From positions 2,852,001 through 2,916,000 of the forward strand of contig CAVTEI010000003.1 in assembly GCA_963733765.1 (NCBI GenBank): a stretch of DNA of 64,000 nucleotides, read 5' to 3'. Source of the DNA: DATKAS01 sp963733765 (GTDB taxonomy: Bacteria; Actinomycetota; Acidimicrobiia; Acidimicrobiales; DATKAS01). The notes below the pieces were generated by a model that worked only from the letters and a program-made list of their open reading frames with translations, was not told the DNA's origin and did no database searches. How positions within the stretch are numbered: position 1 is the stretch's first letter; every line of letters begins with the position of its first letter. The position numbers and the translations under genes are program-made. Shown here one piece after another: positions 54,718-64,000 of this stretch.

Positions 54718-57700
54718 GTGGCCACTGAAGGTGGGTCAGCACGCGTCACGTCGAATGTCGCCATGCTCTTCACGGATCTCGTGAATTCGACGGCGTTACT
54801 CAGTGAGGTCGGCGACGAGACGTTCGGCGCCGCCATCGAAGCCCACCTCGATCTGCTGGTCGCATGCGTCACGGACCACCGTGGCGAAGTCGTGAAGAAC
54901 GTCGGGGACGGAATCATGGCGGTGTTCGAACGCGAGCGTGATGCTGTCTCAGCTGCGGTCCGGATACAGCGCGCTGGCGACCTTTCTCGCCGAGCAACCA
55001 ACCGAACTCCCGATGTACGTGCGCGCAGGTATCGAGCGCGGGCGCACCGGTGCGTGGCGACGACGACTACTTCGGCACCACGGTGGTCGAGGCGGCCCGG
55101 CTGTGTGCCGCCGCCCAGGCAGGGGAGATACGCGTCGGGCCCTCGGTCGGACCGGACCTCGTCGAGGAGCACCGCCGAGCTCTGCGTGGACCGAGATCGC
55201 TCGATCTCAAAGGGCTCGGAAAGATGCAGGTGTGGACCGTGCCCTGGGTGCGGGCGGAAGACGCTTCGATCGTGCCCACCCCGGTGCCGATGGTGCGAAG
55301 CCAACTGCCCACCGTCCGGTTCGATGCCGTTCGACTCGTCGGCCGCGAGGTCGACCGCGAGCGAATGATCGCGGAGTGGAAGCGAAGCGCGACCGGCGAG
55401 CCGAGGTTGGTTCTGCTGGGCGGGGAACCTGGCATCGGGAAGACCGCACTCGCGACCGATCTGGCTCGGCACGTGCAGCTCACCCGCGGCCAAGTTTTGT
55501 TCGGATCGTGCGCGCCGGATATCCCGAGCGACTATCAGCCTTTCGTGGAAGCGCTGGGCTCGGTCGTCAAGACCTGGCCACTGTCTTGGCTGCGCCGGAC
55601 CGGCATCGACGTCGCTGAGCTCGCGGATCTTCCCCGTGCTCAACCGGCGCAGGCCTCTGTCTGCCGGTGCAACGAACACCGCGTACAAGTCGGAGCATTT
55701 GCAGCTGTTCGAAGCCGTGACGTCGCTGCTCGCTGCCGTTTCACGCACCGAGCGGACCTTGGTCATCTTGGATGACCTTCAGTGGGCGACAGCGCCGACG
55801 CTCGCGATGCTCCGGCACGCCGTACTCTCCCTCGAGAACGCAAACGTGCTCATCGTTGCGACGTACCGCGACGATGCGATGCCTGACCACCTCGCCGATC
55901 TTCTCGCGGACTTCAGACGGTCCGCGTCGGTGGAGCGTGTTGCAGTCGGAGGGCTCGCGCCAAGCGGGATCGCGGAGCTCATCGAGTTGGAAGCGCCCGG
56001 CGAGTTGGCGATCGCCGACCGCCGCACACTCGCTTCCGCGATCCACGCCGACACGCACGGCAACGCCTTCTTCGCCACCGAGCTCGTCCGCCACGTGGTG
56101 GAAACCGGTAACCTGGCGTCCTTCGGTTCGAGCCGCCAGGCGGGACCGATCCTGCCGAACTCTGTGCTCGAGGTCGTGACACGGCGGATCAGTCGATTCG
56201 ACAAGACGGCGCGTGATGCGCTGCTCATTGCGTCGGTGATCGGGCCCAAGTTCACGCTCGAGGTCGTCAGCTCAGCCTCTGATATCTCGGTCGACGAGGC
56301 GCTGGACGGAATGGAGACGGCCGTCGAGGCTCGGCTCGTCTTCGAGCATCCCGAGGAGGCGGATTGCTACACGTTTGCGCACGCACTCGTGCGCACCGCG
56401 CTGTATCACTCGATCAGCCCGAATCGACGTCGCCGCATGCATGGCCGTGTGGGCGAGGTACTGGAGGCGGCCGGTTTATCGGACACCGGTATCCTGGCGT
56501 ATCACTTCGCCGAGGCCGCGAGCGGGTCGGACGTCCACAAGGCGGTCACGCTGTGCTACGCCGCCGGTGTCGCCGCACTGGAACGCCGGCTCTACGGCGA
56601 CGCTGCAGATCACCTGCGACGTGCAATCGACTTGACCTCTCGCGCCCCCGACCTCCCAGTTGCCGAGCGTTCGCGGGTTGCACTCGCTGCGGCGGAGGCG
56701 CTGAACCGGGTCGGTGACATCTCAACAGCTCGCGCTTGCTACCTCGAGGCGGCGACCCTCGCTCGAGAGCTGGCTGACGCAGAGGACTTCACGCGCGCCG
56801 CTGCAGGGTACGCGGCCGTGATCGACTCACGCGACGAAGACAGTGTTCGTGTCGCATTGGCACTGTGCGACCAGAGCCTGGCGGACGACACCGTTGTCTC
56901 CCCTGCCGCACGTGCTGCGGTCTTGAGCCGATCCGCTCGGTGGTTGAGGGCGGGAGGTGCGGACTCACAAGCAGATGAGCGGGCGCGGCAGGCGCTATCA
57001 CTGGCGAACGACACGGGCGACGTCAACTTGGTCGCCGACGTGCTGCGCAACCAGTACTGGTCGTTTGAGGGGCCGGCGACGACAGCGAGTCGGCTCGCGA
57101 TCGCAACCGAATTGCTCCGTCGTCGGCGAGCGCGACGGAAGCGCGACGTTGATGCTCGAGGCGAGGGAGTGGCGGACGCGGCTTCTGCTCGAACTGGGAC
57201 ACATCGACGAATCCGAGTCCGAACATCACGCGATGACCGCACTTGCCGCCGACGTCCACGATCCTCAGTACGTGTGGTACGGGATCACGTATCAGGCGAT
57301 GCGGACGATCATCGAGGGACGATTCGCCGAAGCCGAGCGGTTGATCGTGGAAGGCGTCGAAGCCGGGCGAGGCGTACAGAGCCGCCATCCGGCACGTCGT
57401 CGAGACGTTCGCTCAGCCGGACCGTCCGAGGCGGTCGCGGAGCTCCAAACCTTCATGCTGCGGTGGGCTCAAGGCCGACTGCACGAGCTCCGTCCCGCGG
57501 TGGAGGCACTGTGTCGGCAGGATCCGTCCGATGATGGTTGGCAAACCGCGCTTGCTCTGACTTACAGCGAAGAAGGCCTGCTGACACTCGCCAAAGAGCG
57601 ACTCGCAATAGTCGCGACCTCGGTTTCGAGCGTCTCAGCCCCACGGTCGAGCTGCTGCCGAAGCTTGCCGCCCTCGCTGCGACCGCGTCATTCACCGGTG

Positions 57701-58055
57701 ACACCGAAGCCGCTCAGGCGCTGTATCCGATCCTCGCTTCGTTCGACGATCGGGAGTGCACGAATCTCGAGTTTGCATACTTCGGGTCAGTTGCGCACTG
57801 GCTCGGTGTGCTCGCGGTAACCCTAGACCGCCGCTCCGATGCCGAGGGGTACTTCGACATCGCGGTCGAGCGACACCGTCGCGTCCGCTCCCCTGTGTGG
57901 GTCGCCTTCACCGAGTGCTCGTTCGCACTGATGCTGTCCAAGACCGCCAAGATCTCGCCGCTGCCGCCCGTGCCGAGGAGCTCAGGACAAGCGCGGCTGC
58001 GCACTGCTTCGCGCTCGGCCTCATGCGTCTCGAGAAGCTGCTCCTCGAAATGTAG
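54718..58055 (+). CDS. Class III adenylate/guanylate cyclase - AAA ATPase - TPR regulator 1, many apparent frameshifts
   Basis: Reconstructed protein of about 1100 residues. The N-terminal cyclase domain has AMLFTDLVNSTALLSEVGD (metal Asp), VVKNVGDGIMAVF and DDDYFGTTVVEAARLCAAA. A STAND/AAA ATPase follows with VGREVDRERMIAEW, Walker A GGEPGIGKTALATDLA and Walker B VILDDLQWATAPT. The C-terminal ~500 residues are helical TPR-like. Frame breaks at about 54975, 55045, 55630, 57118, 57370-57430, 57600 and 57945 are each compatible with single-base indels. Such proteins are large signal regulators without a DNA-binding domain here; substrate (ATP or GTP) and activity are untested. Confidence 0.72.
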
Positions 58056-59103
58056 CGAGTGCTCGGTCGTCGGTACGCCGTCGAAGGAGAGCCACCGCAT
58101 CCCGTCGTAGTCATACAACTGACAGGTGCGCAGGATCTCGACGTGCCGGCGAACGCTCCACCGTTCGACCACCATGCGCGATCCTGACCAGGTCGTTGAG
58201 GTGTCGTTGCGCGGCGGCCAGGTTGGCCAATGGCACGCCTGGATGAACGTGATGCGCGCCGTGGTGCATGATGCTGCCGAGGAAGTGCGCCATGACCGGC
58301 GGAAACTCGAGATCAACGGTCGCATCGATTTGACCTGAGAGATGCGACCACCGGTCGCGATCCCGAACCAGGGCAGATCGGGATGGGTGTGGTTGAAGTA
58401 CACCACGAACCCGATCGCCCATGTGAGCACCGCGAACGGCACGACGACGACACACACGATGCGCCATAGACCGCCGCCCGCGAGAAGCGCTGCTGTCGTG
58501 AGAACGACACGCTGCGAACACGAGAAGTCGGTCGATGACGTAGCGCGTCTTCCACGTCGCGTGTCCACGCGGTGGACACATGAGGTTGTGCCACCACGAA
58601 TCGATCGCATACCCCAGCCCGAGGCCGGCGCTACGGCGCGAGGCTCGGTGAAAAGCACGACCGAGACGTCCGAGTGAGTTGTACTCGGACACGCTCAAGG
58701 GACGCCACACGCAGTCTCGTTCCTTGAGATTCGTGAACGAATGGTGAGTTTTGATGTGCGCGTGCCGCATGAGTCACAAGGGTGCAGGCAAGGAATGAAC
58801 ACCAGCCGTGCGAGCACGCGGTTCGAACGCCTTCGATCCGGTGTAGCTCCCGTGACTCGTGTCGTGACCGATCATGAACAGGTTCGTCAGACACGAGACC
58901 CAGGGCGATCCCCGCGATCAGCTGCAGCCCGATGTCCTGCACCTTCAGGGTGAAGGCCAAGGCCAGCAGGTACGCGGCGCTGTCGACGACGACACATCGG
59001 ATGGCGGATCGAAGCGGCGCGCGACAAATGGCGCGAGCTCTTCGCGAAGCGCACGGATCGTCAACCGATCCGCGTTCGTGTCGCCGCAAGCGCCCCCATC
59101 CAC
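58056..59103 (-). CDS. Membrane fatty-acid desaturase family, many apparent frameshifts
   Basis: Di-iron membrane desaturase or hydroxylase recognised by its three His boxes, each in a different frame: IGHDTSHGSYTGSKAFE, HIKTHHSFTNLKERDCVWRPL and IMHHGAHHVHPGVPLANLAAAQ, plus FNHTHPDLPWF. Membrane helices fall around YLLALAFTLKVQDIGLQLIAGIA and WRIVCVVVVPFAVLTWAIGFV. GTG near 59103 starts the natural-looking N-terminus RLTIRALREELAPFVARRFD. The exact end is uncertain; the last natural segment is TCQLYDYDGMRWLSFDGV near 58090. At least five frame breaks are needed, so this copy may be truly decayed or just poorly sequenced. Confidence 0.6.
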
Positions 59104-59260
59104 CACGCGGCGACTCTATCCATCGTGATCAGTACCCGCCGGAGCAATCCTGCGAGCGATCCGACTTCGCGGACGCGCGGTGGGCGCCGCAGGCTCTGAC
59201 CCCACGTTGTCACGTGATGATGACCGGCCCGAAGTTGAATCGGAGAGGCGCGAACGGTGA

Positions 59261-59288
59261 AGAATCCCGCCTACAGGCCGACTCACCG
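59261..59288 (+). repeat. 28-bp direct repeat, copy 2 (attR-like)
   Basis: Exact copy of the rnpB 3' end (51487-51514), same orientation, 7,774 bp downstream. Upstream and downstream bases are unrelated to rnpB, so only the terminal 28 bases are present. It lies 89 bases before the ATG of the second cyclase gene. The 270-bp stretch 59104-59377 holds no other feature I can support. Confidence 0.9.
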
Positions 59289-59377
59289 ACGCTACCAGGT
59301 CAGGTGCACGCAAGCAGCACCCTGTGATTGGCGCGCCTGCGGGCATACGGTTGCGACGTGCGTTCAGTGCGGCGTCG

Positions 59378-62300
59378 ATGACGACCGAGAACGTGACGGT
59401 GTTGTTCACCGACATGGTGGATTCGACCGCGTTCGCGTCGACTGTGGCGCCCAATGTCGCGGACGAGCTGCGTCGGGGGCATTTTGCGATCTTGCGTCAG
59501 GCGGTCGCGGAGGCGAGCGGCACCGAGGTGAAGCATCTGGGTGACGGGCTCATGGTCGTGTTCGGCGCCCCGTCGGGGGCGTTGTCGTGCGCGGTGGCCA
59601 TGCAACGAGGCATCGACCGCGACAACCGGGGGCGTGAGCGTCCGGTGGGGTTGCGGGTCGGGCTGAGCGGTGGCGAGGTCAGTCGAGAGGGCGACGACTA
59701 CTTCGGCGACCCGGTCGTGGAGGCGGCCCGACTGTGCGCCTGCTGTGAGAGTGGGCAGGTCCTGGCCGCCGACATCGTGCGGTTGACGGCTGGGCGGCGC
59801 AGCCGACACGAGTGCCGTTCGGTCGGGGAGCTGACCTTGAAGGGCCTGCCCGATCCCGTCGAGACCGTCGAGGTCGTGTGGCAACGTCCCGACCGGGCCG
59901 AAGCCGGGCCTGCGGTCCCGCTACCGGGGCGTCTGGCCGTGGGTCCCGCGGTGGGGGTGGTGGGCCGGGAGACCGAGACGGCGGCGATGTTGGATGCGTA
60001 CAAGCGCGTCGCTGAGGGCGAAGTCCGGGAAGTGTTCCTCGTCTCGGGTGAGGCCGGGCTCGGCAAGACCACGCTGGTCGCGGCGACGGCCCGGGCCGCG
60101 TTCGACAGCGGGGCGTGTGTGTTGTTCGGGCATTGCGAAGAGGACCTCGCCACGCCCTATCAGCTGTTCGCCGAGGCGCTCGGCCACTTCGTCATCCACG
60201 CCAGCGAGGCGCAACTCGTCGCGCACGTCGACGCGCATGGTTCGGCGCTCGCTCGGCTGGTCCCGGCGCTTTCTCGCAGGCTGCCGGGCCTTCCGCCGTC
60301 GACGGCGACCGACGCTGACACCGAGCGTTACCAACTGTTCGCCGCGGTAGTGGGACTGCTGGTCATGGCGTCGGAGCAGCAGCCGGTCGTGGTCGTGCTG
60401 GAAGACCTGCAATGGGCCGACAAGGCGAGCCTGCAGTTGCTCGGCCACGTGATCACGGCCGACCAGCCGATGCGGTTGCTGGTGCTCGGCACCTATCGCG
60501 ACAGTGAGCTGTCACGCTCCCACCCGCTGCTCGGAAACACTCGCGGCCCTGCATCGACAGCACAGTGTCGTGCACATCGAGCTGACCGGACTCGACGACA
60601 CCGGCGTCATATCGCTCATGGAAGCCGCCGCCGGGCACACCCTCGAAGACGCCGCCATTGCGTCTCGCCCATGCGGTGCAGCGCGAGACCGACGGCAACC
60701 CGTTCTTCGTGACCGAGGTGCTCCGACACCTCGCCGAGACCGGGGCGATCTACCAAGACCCCAAAGGCCGATGGGTGGCGGCCGACACCGTCGACCAGAT
60801 CGCCTTGCCCGCCAGCATCCGTGCGGTGATCGGCGCACGCGTCGGGAAGCTGGGACCAGACGCCGAGCGGGTGTTGTCGCTGGCCGCGGTGATCGGCCGC
60901 GACTTCGACCTCGACGTGCTCGCCCGCGCCAGCCAAACATCGGAAGACCAGCTGCTCGACATCCTCGACGCCGCCACCGCTGCAGCCCTGGTACGCGAAC
61001 TCACCGACACGCCCGGGCACTACAACTTCGCCCACGCCCTCATCCAACACACCCTCTATGAGGATCTCGGACTCACCCGGCAGGCCCGGGCCCACCGGCG
61101 GGTGGCCGAGGCGTTGGAGGATTTCTACGGCGACGACCCCGGGTCACGCGTCGGCGAGCTCGCCCGCCACTGGATCAACGCCACCCAACCCATCGACCTC
61201 GCCAAAGCCCTCGACTACTCCCGCCGGGCGGCCGACGCCGCCCTCAGTTCCTTGGCCCCGGCCGACGCCCTCCGCTACTACACCCAGGCGCTCGACCTCT
61301 ACGCCCAGTCCGACCACCCCGATCCGACCCTGGGCATCGACCTGGCCGTCGGGCTCGGCACCGCCCAACGCCAAACCGGAGACCCCGCCTTCCGCGACAC
61401 CCTCCTCGACGCCGCCCGACGGGCCGCCGACCTCGGTGACACCGACCGTCTCGCTCGCCGCCGCCCTGGCGAACTACCGGGGCTTCTTCTCGAACGGTGG
61501 CAACATCGACGCCGACAAGGTCGAGATCCTGGAGCTGGCCCTCGATCAGCTTGCCTCAGAAGACCCCCGCAGGGCGCTCGTGCTCGCGACCCTGTGCGCG
61601 GAACTCATGTACGGGAGCCCCCTCGAGCGTCGCCAGGCGCTCGCCGACGAGGCCATCGCCATCGCCAGGTCCTCCGGCGACGACGCCACCATCGTGCGAG
61701 TCCTCCACACTGTCTGGAACCCGCTCGCGCGTTCCGGCAACTGCTCCAGCAGGCGATCGGATTGGTCGACCGAGGCTCTGGTTCGGGCCGAGCGGCTCGG
61801 CGACCCCGTCCAGCTGTTCTGGGCCGCGTGGAGTGGCGCCGGCACTGCCGCCCGCGCCCTGGACATCGACGAGATGGACCGCTGCTTGGACATCATGGGG
61901 TCGCGCGCCGCGCAGCTCGACCAGCCCATCTTGAACTGGGTACACAGCTGGGCGCGTGCCGTGCGAGCGCAGATCGCCGGGGACACCGAACAGGCCGAAC
62001 AGCTGGCCACCGAAGCACTCCAGATCGCCACCGACAGCGGCCAACCCGACGCCATCTTCATCTACGGCGCCCAGCTCGGGCGCGTGAGCCTCCAACGCGG
62101 AACGTATGGCGAGCTGGCCCCACGCCTCGAGCAGGCGGCCGTCGACGCTCCCGACCTCGCCGGCATCATCGTCGCGGCGCTGGCACTCGCCCATGTCGAA
62201 GCAGGCCACATCGACGACGCTCGTCGCCTGCTGGAGCAGGCCGCTGCCGCCGACTTCGATGTTCCGCTCGACGGGAACTGGCTCAGCACACTGGCCTACT

Positions 62301-62693
62301 ACGCCGAGGCCGCCATCGCGTGCCGAGACCCGAAGTGTTCCCGGACGCTGTTCGACCGCCTCGCGCCCTGGGCCGATCAGGCGCCGTATCCGGGCCTCAC
62401 AATTGATAGTCCCGTCAGCCACTACCTGGGCGGCCTCGCTACCGTCCTCGGCCGCTACGACGAAGCCGACGCCTACTTCGCACGCGCCGCCGCGTTGAAC
62501 GACCGAGCAAACGCCAAGTTCTTCGCCGCCCGCAACAACCTCTCCTGGGCGACGATGCTCGCCGAACGCCAACGCCCCGGGCGACAACGAACGGGCTCGA
62601 GACCTTCTCACCAAGGCACACGCCGCCGCAGCGGCTCACGGCTACGCCAACATCGAACGACGCGCCGCCGAAGCACTCCAACGCTTGGACTGA
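59378..62693 (+). CDS. Class III adenylate/guanylate cyclase - AAA ATPase - TPR regulator 2, several apparent frameshifts
   Basis: Reconstructed protein of about 1100 residues, same architecture as the gene at 54.7 kb. The cyclase domain has TVLFTDMVDSTAFASTVA, VKHLGDGLMVVFGAP, EGDDYFGDPVVEAARLCACC. The ATPase domain has VGRETETAAMLDAYKRVA, Walker A GEAGLGKTTLVA and Walker B VVVLEDLQWADKAS, followed by long TPR-like helices ending EALQRLD. Breaks occur near 60527-60531, 60656, 61454, 61735-61770 and 62578-62580. ATG 59378 (MTTENVTVLF) starts at the conserved cyclase edge. Nucleotide specificity is not determined. It lies just outside the repeat-bounded interval. Confidence 0.78.
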
Positions 62694-62782
62694 CCCCTCG
62701 CCGCTCGCGCCGCACGACCGTGTGACGAACCGTGTTCAGGTGACGCGCGCGACACGTTTCAGGCGAGGTCGGGCGAGACCGG

Positions 62783-62803
62783 GGATCTGTTCCGCCCAGA
62801 TCC
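62783..62803. terminator. Hairpin in the 306-bp gap after cyclase 2
   Basis: GGATCTG (62783-62789) and CAGATCC (62797-62803) form a perfect 7-bp stem with a 7-base loop, 90 bases after the cyclase stop. The rest of the gap 62694-62998 contains no supported gene; an in-frame extension of the next gene exists from 62834 but lacks a ribosome-binding site. Confidence 0.45.
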
Positions 62804-62998
62804 GCACCGGCCCCGCCCGCCCCGTACCCATCGGTGGACGCGCGAGTCGATCGATGGGTCGGACGACTCGTTGGCTCGGCGCGAACCGCCGCATCACTCG
62901 AACGCGTGAACGCCGCTCTGAACGGGAGGCTGCTCGCTCTCTTCACATCCGCGGGACGCGATGCGAGACTCGGCGCCGACGTCGACGAAGGAGGCCAC

Positions 62999-63787
62999 AT
63001 GAGCGAGCTGCGCTATGAGGTCGAGGATCCGGTCGCGCTCATCACGCTCGACCGGCCGGACAAGCTGAACGCACTGACCTACCCGATGCTCGCCGCGTTC
63101 CGTGAAGCCGTGAACGAGGCGGCGAAGGATCCCTCGGTGGTGGGCATCGTCGTCACCGGCGCAGGACGCGGCTTCTGCTCCGGTCTCGACGCGCAGGTGC
63201 TCGGTGAGACGACGACGGCCGGTTCGTCGTCACGGCCGAGGTCCGAGGACGTGCCCGGTCTCTTCACGTGGCTGCTCGCGGTGCCGAAGCCAATCATCGC
63301 GGCCGTCAACGGTGTGGCCGCGGGCGGTGGCTTCGTGCTCGCCGTGCTGGCCGACGTGCGCATCGCATCGTCGGCGGCCTCGTTCACGACGATCTTCTCG
63401 AAGCGCGGGCTGATCGCCGAGCACGGCACCACATGGATCCTCCCCCGCCTCATCGGCACTGGCGGCGCGCTCGACCTGCTTTGGACGTCGCGCAAGTTCG
63501 ACGCAGCCGAGGCGCACCGCGTCGGGCTCGTGCAGCAGGTCGTCGAGCCGGAGGACCTGATTCCCGCTGCCCGCCGATACGTGACCGACCTGGCCGAGAA
63601 CGTGTCGCCGGCATCGCTCGCCGACACCAAGCGTCTCGTCTACCGCCACCTCGGCGTGGGCTACGAGGACGCGCTGCGCGAGACCGACGAGGTGCAGTAC
63701 GCCGCTCTCGACCGCGTCGATGCCAAGGAGGGAGCGGCCGCGCTCCTGGAGAAGCGTCCGCCGTCGTTCCCCCGCCTCGGGGGGTGA
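62999..63787 (+). CDS. Enoyl-CoA hydratase/isomerase family protein
   Basis: Crotonase-fold enzyme of 262 residues acting on acyl-CoA. VALITLDRPDKLNALTYPMLAAF is the typical N-terminus; the oxyanion-hole segments are GAGRGFCSGLDAQVL and VNGVAAGGGFVLAVLADVRIA. The region GLIAEHGTTWILPRLIGTGGALDLLWTSRKFDA matches acyl-CoA hydratases, with Glu at one of the catalytic positions (AEHG); the other usual catalytic Glu could not be placed with certainty. ATG 62999 has an excellent Shine-Dalgarno GAAGGAGG five bases upstream. The following VOC gene starts 7 bases after the stop, so the two are cotranscribed. Confidence 0.93.
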   Translation: MSELRYEVEDPVALITLDRPDKLNALTYPMLAAFREAVNEAAKDPSVVGIVVTGAGRGFCSGLDAQVLGETTTAGSSSRPRSEDVPGLFTWLLAVPKPIIAAVNGVAAGGGFVLAVLADVRIASSAASFTTIFSKRGLIAEHGTTWILPRLIGTGGALDLLWTSRKFDAAEAHRVGLVQQVVEPEDLIPAARRYVTDLAENVSPASLADTKRLVYRHLGVGYEDALRETDEVQYAALDRVDAKEGAAALLEKRPPSFPRLGG

Positions 63788-63794
63788 GCCACCG

Positions 63795-64000
63795 ATGAGC
63801 TGGATCCGATTGCGACAGATCGCGCTCGTCGCCCGCGACCTCGAGGCAGTCCTCCGCGACCTCCACGACGCACTCGATCTCGAGGTCGCGTACCGCGACC
63901 CGGCCGTTGATGCCTTCGGTCTGCAGAACGCGGTGCTGCCCGTCGGCACCCAGTTCATCGAGGTGGTTTCGCCGACGAGGGACGGCACCGCCGGCGGTCG
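63795..64000 (+). CDS. VOC (glyoxalase-like) family protein, N-terminal part
   Basis: Begins MSWIRLRQIALVARDLEAVL, a typical first beta-alpha-beta unit of the vicinal oxygen chelate fold, with LDLEVAYRDPAVDAFGLQNAV and TQFIEVVSPTRDGT. Only the first 68 residues are inside the window, so family within VOC (glyoxalase, dioxygenase, epimerase) is open. ATG 63795 lies 7 bases after the enoyl-CoA hydratase stop. An epimerase role for acyl-CoA chemistry would fit the neighbour but is not shown. Confidence 0.8.
   Translation, partial: MSWIRLRQIALVARDLEAVLRDLHDALDLEVAYRDPAVDAFGLQNAVLPVGTQFIEVVSPTRDGTAGG

Noticed and set aside
62834..62998. N-terminal extension of the enoyl-CoA hydratase
   Set aside because: The conserved crotonase start and a strong GAAGGAGG site point to ATG 62999.

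Overview
The window is about 64 kb of high-GC DNA with the gene set of an actinobacterium. Markers are WhiB, a DUF3040 membrane protein, an MtrA/MtrB-type two-component pair followed by a GerMN lipoprotein, an mraZ-rsmH-ftsL-ftsI-murE division cluster, a DEDDh exonuclease/UvrC-like fusion, and a PimB-like glycosyltransferase next to SRPBCC and ArsA genes. The mix recalls deep-branching Actinomycetota such as Acidimicrobiia. That placement is inference.

Layout. 1-4.8 kb: division and cell-wall cluster read leftward from a promoter with MraZ boxes. 4.9-8.5 kb: lipoate ligase-like protein, HNH nuclease, acyl-CoA dehydrogenase, ROK kinase. 8.6-13.1 kb: MoxR, DUF58 and transglutaminase operon. 13.1-18 kb: DUF3040, DinB, NUDIX, YbaK, polyprenol-phosphate glycosyltransferase, threonine aldolase. 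18-26.9 kb: inositol monophosphatase-like gene, MtrAB-type regulators, a phosphofructokinase with PPi-type residues, glycerol kinase, AlaC-like aminotransferase, pyrophosphatase. 26.8-37.1 kb: a leftward block of twelve mostly overlapping genes (ROK kinase, eRF1-like protein, coiled-coil pseudo-ATPase, ArsA, SRPBCC, glycosyltransferase, QueG, NYN protein). 37.1-44.1 kb: exonuclease/UvrC fusion, ThrB, class III aminotransferase, TrpD, WhiB, a phosphotransferase. 44.1-49.1 kb: a coupled glpD / AGPS-like oxidase / membrane protein / FGGY kinase operon. 49.1-51.5 kb: cupredoxin, two ferritin-like proteins, and the RNase P RNA gene rnpB. 51.5-59.3 kb: candidate genomic island. 59.4-64 kb: a second cyclase/ATPase regulator, enoyl-CoA hydratase, start of a VOC protein.

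The most notable observation is that the last 28 bases of rnpB recur exactly about 7.8 kb downstream, just before the second cyclase gene. The layout is an intact RNA gene, foreign-looking cargo, then a bare copy of the RNA 3' end. This is how an element integrated into the 3' end of an RNA gene looks. The interval carries a secreted DUF4214 protein, an HNH nuclease, an FAD monooxygenase, a class III cyclase/ATPase regulator and a fatty-acid desaturase, in places at visibly lower GC. I found no recombinase in it.

A strong caution applies throughout. Many conserved genes are interrupted by single-base frameshifts (roughly one per 2 kb), often but not always in short homopolymers, with intact family sequence continuing in another frame. 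This looks like uncorrected sequencing or assembly error more than decay. I therefore annotate such genes at their full reconstructed span and give the likely indel position.
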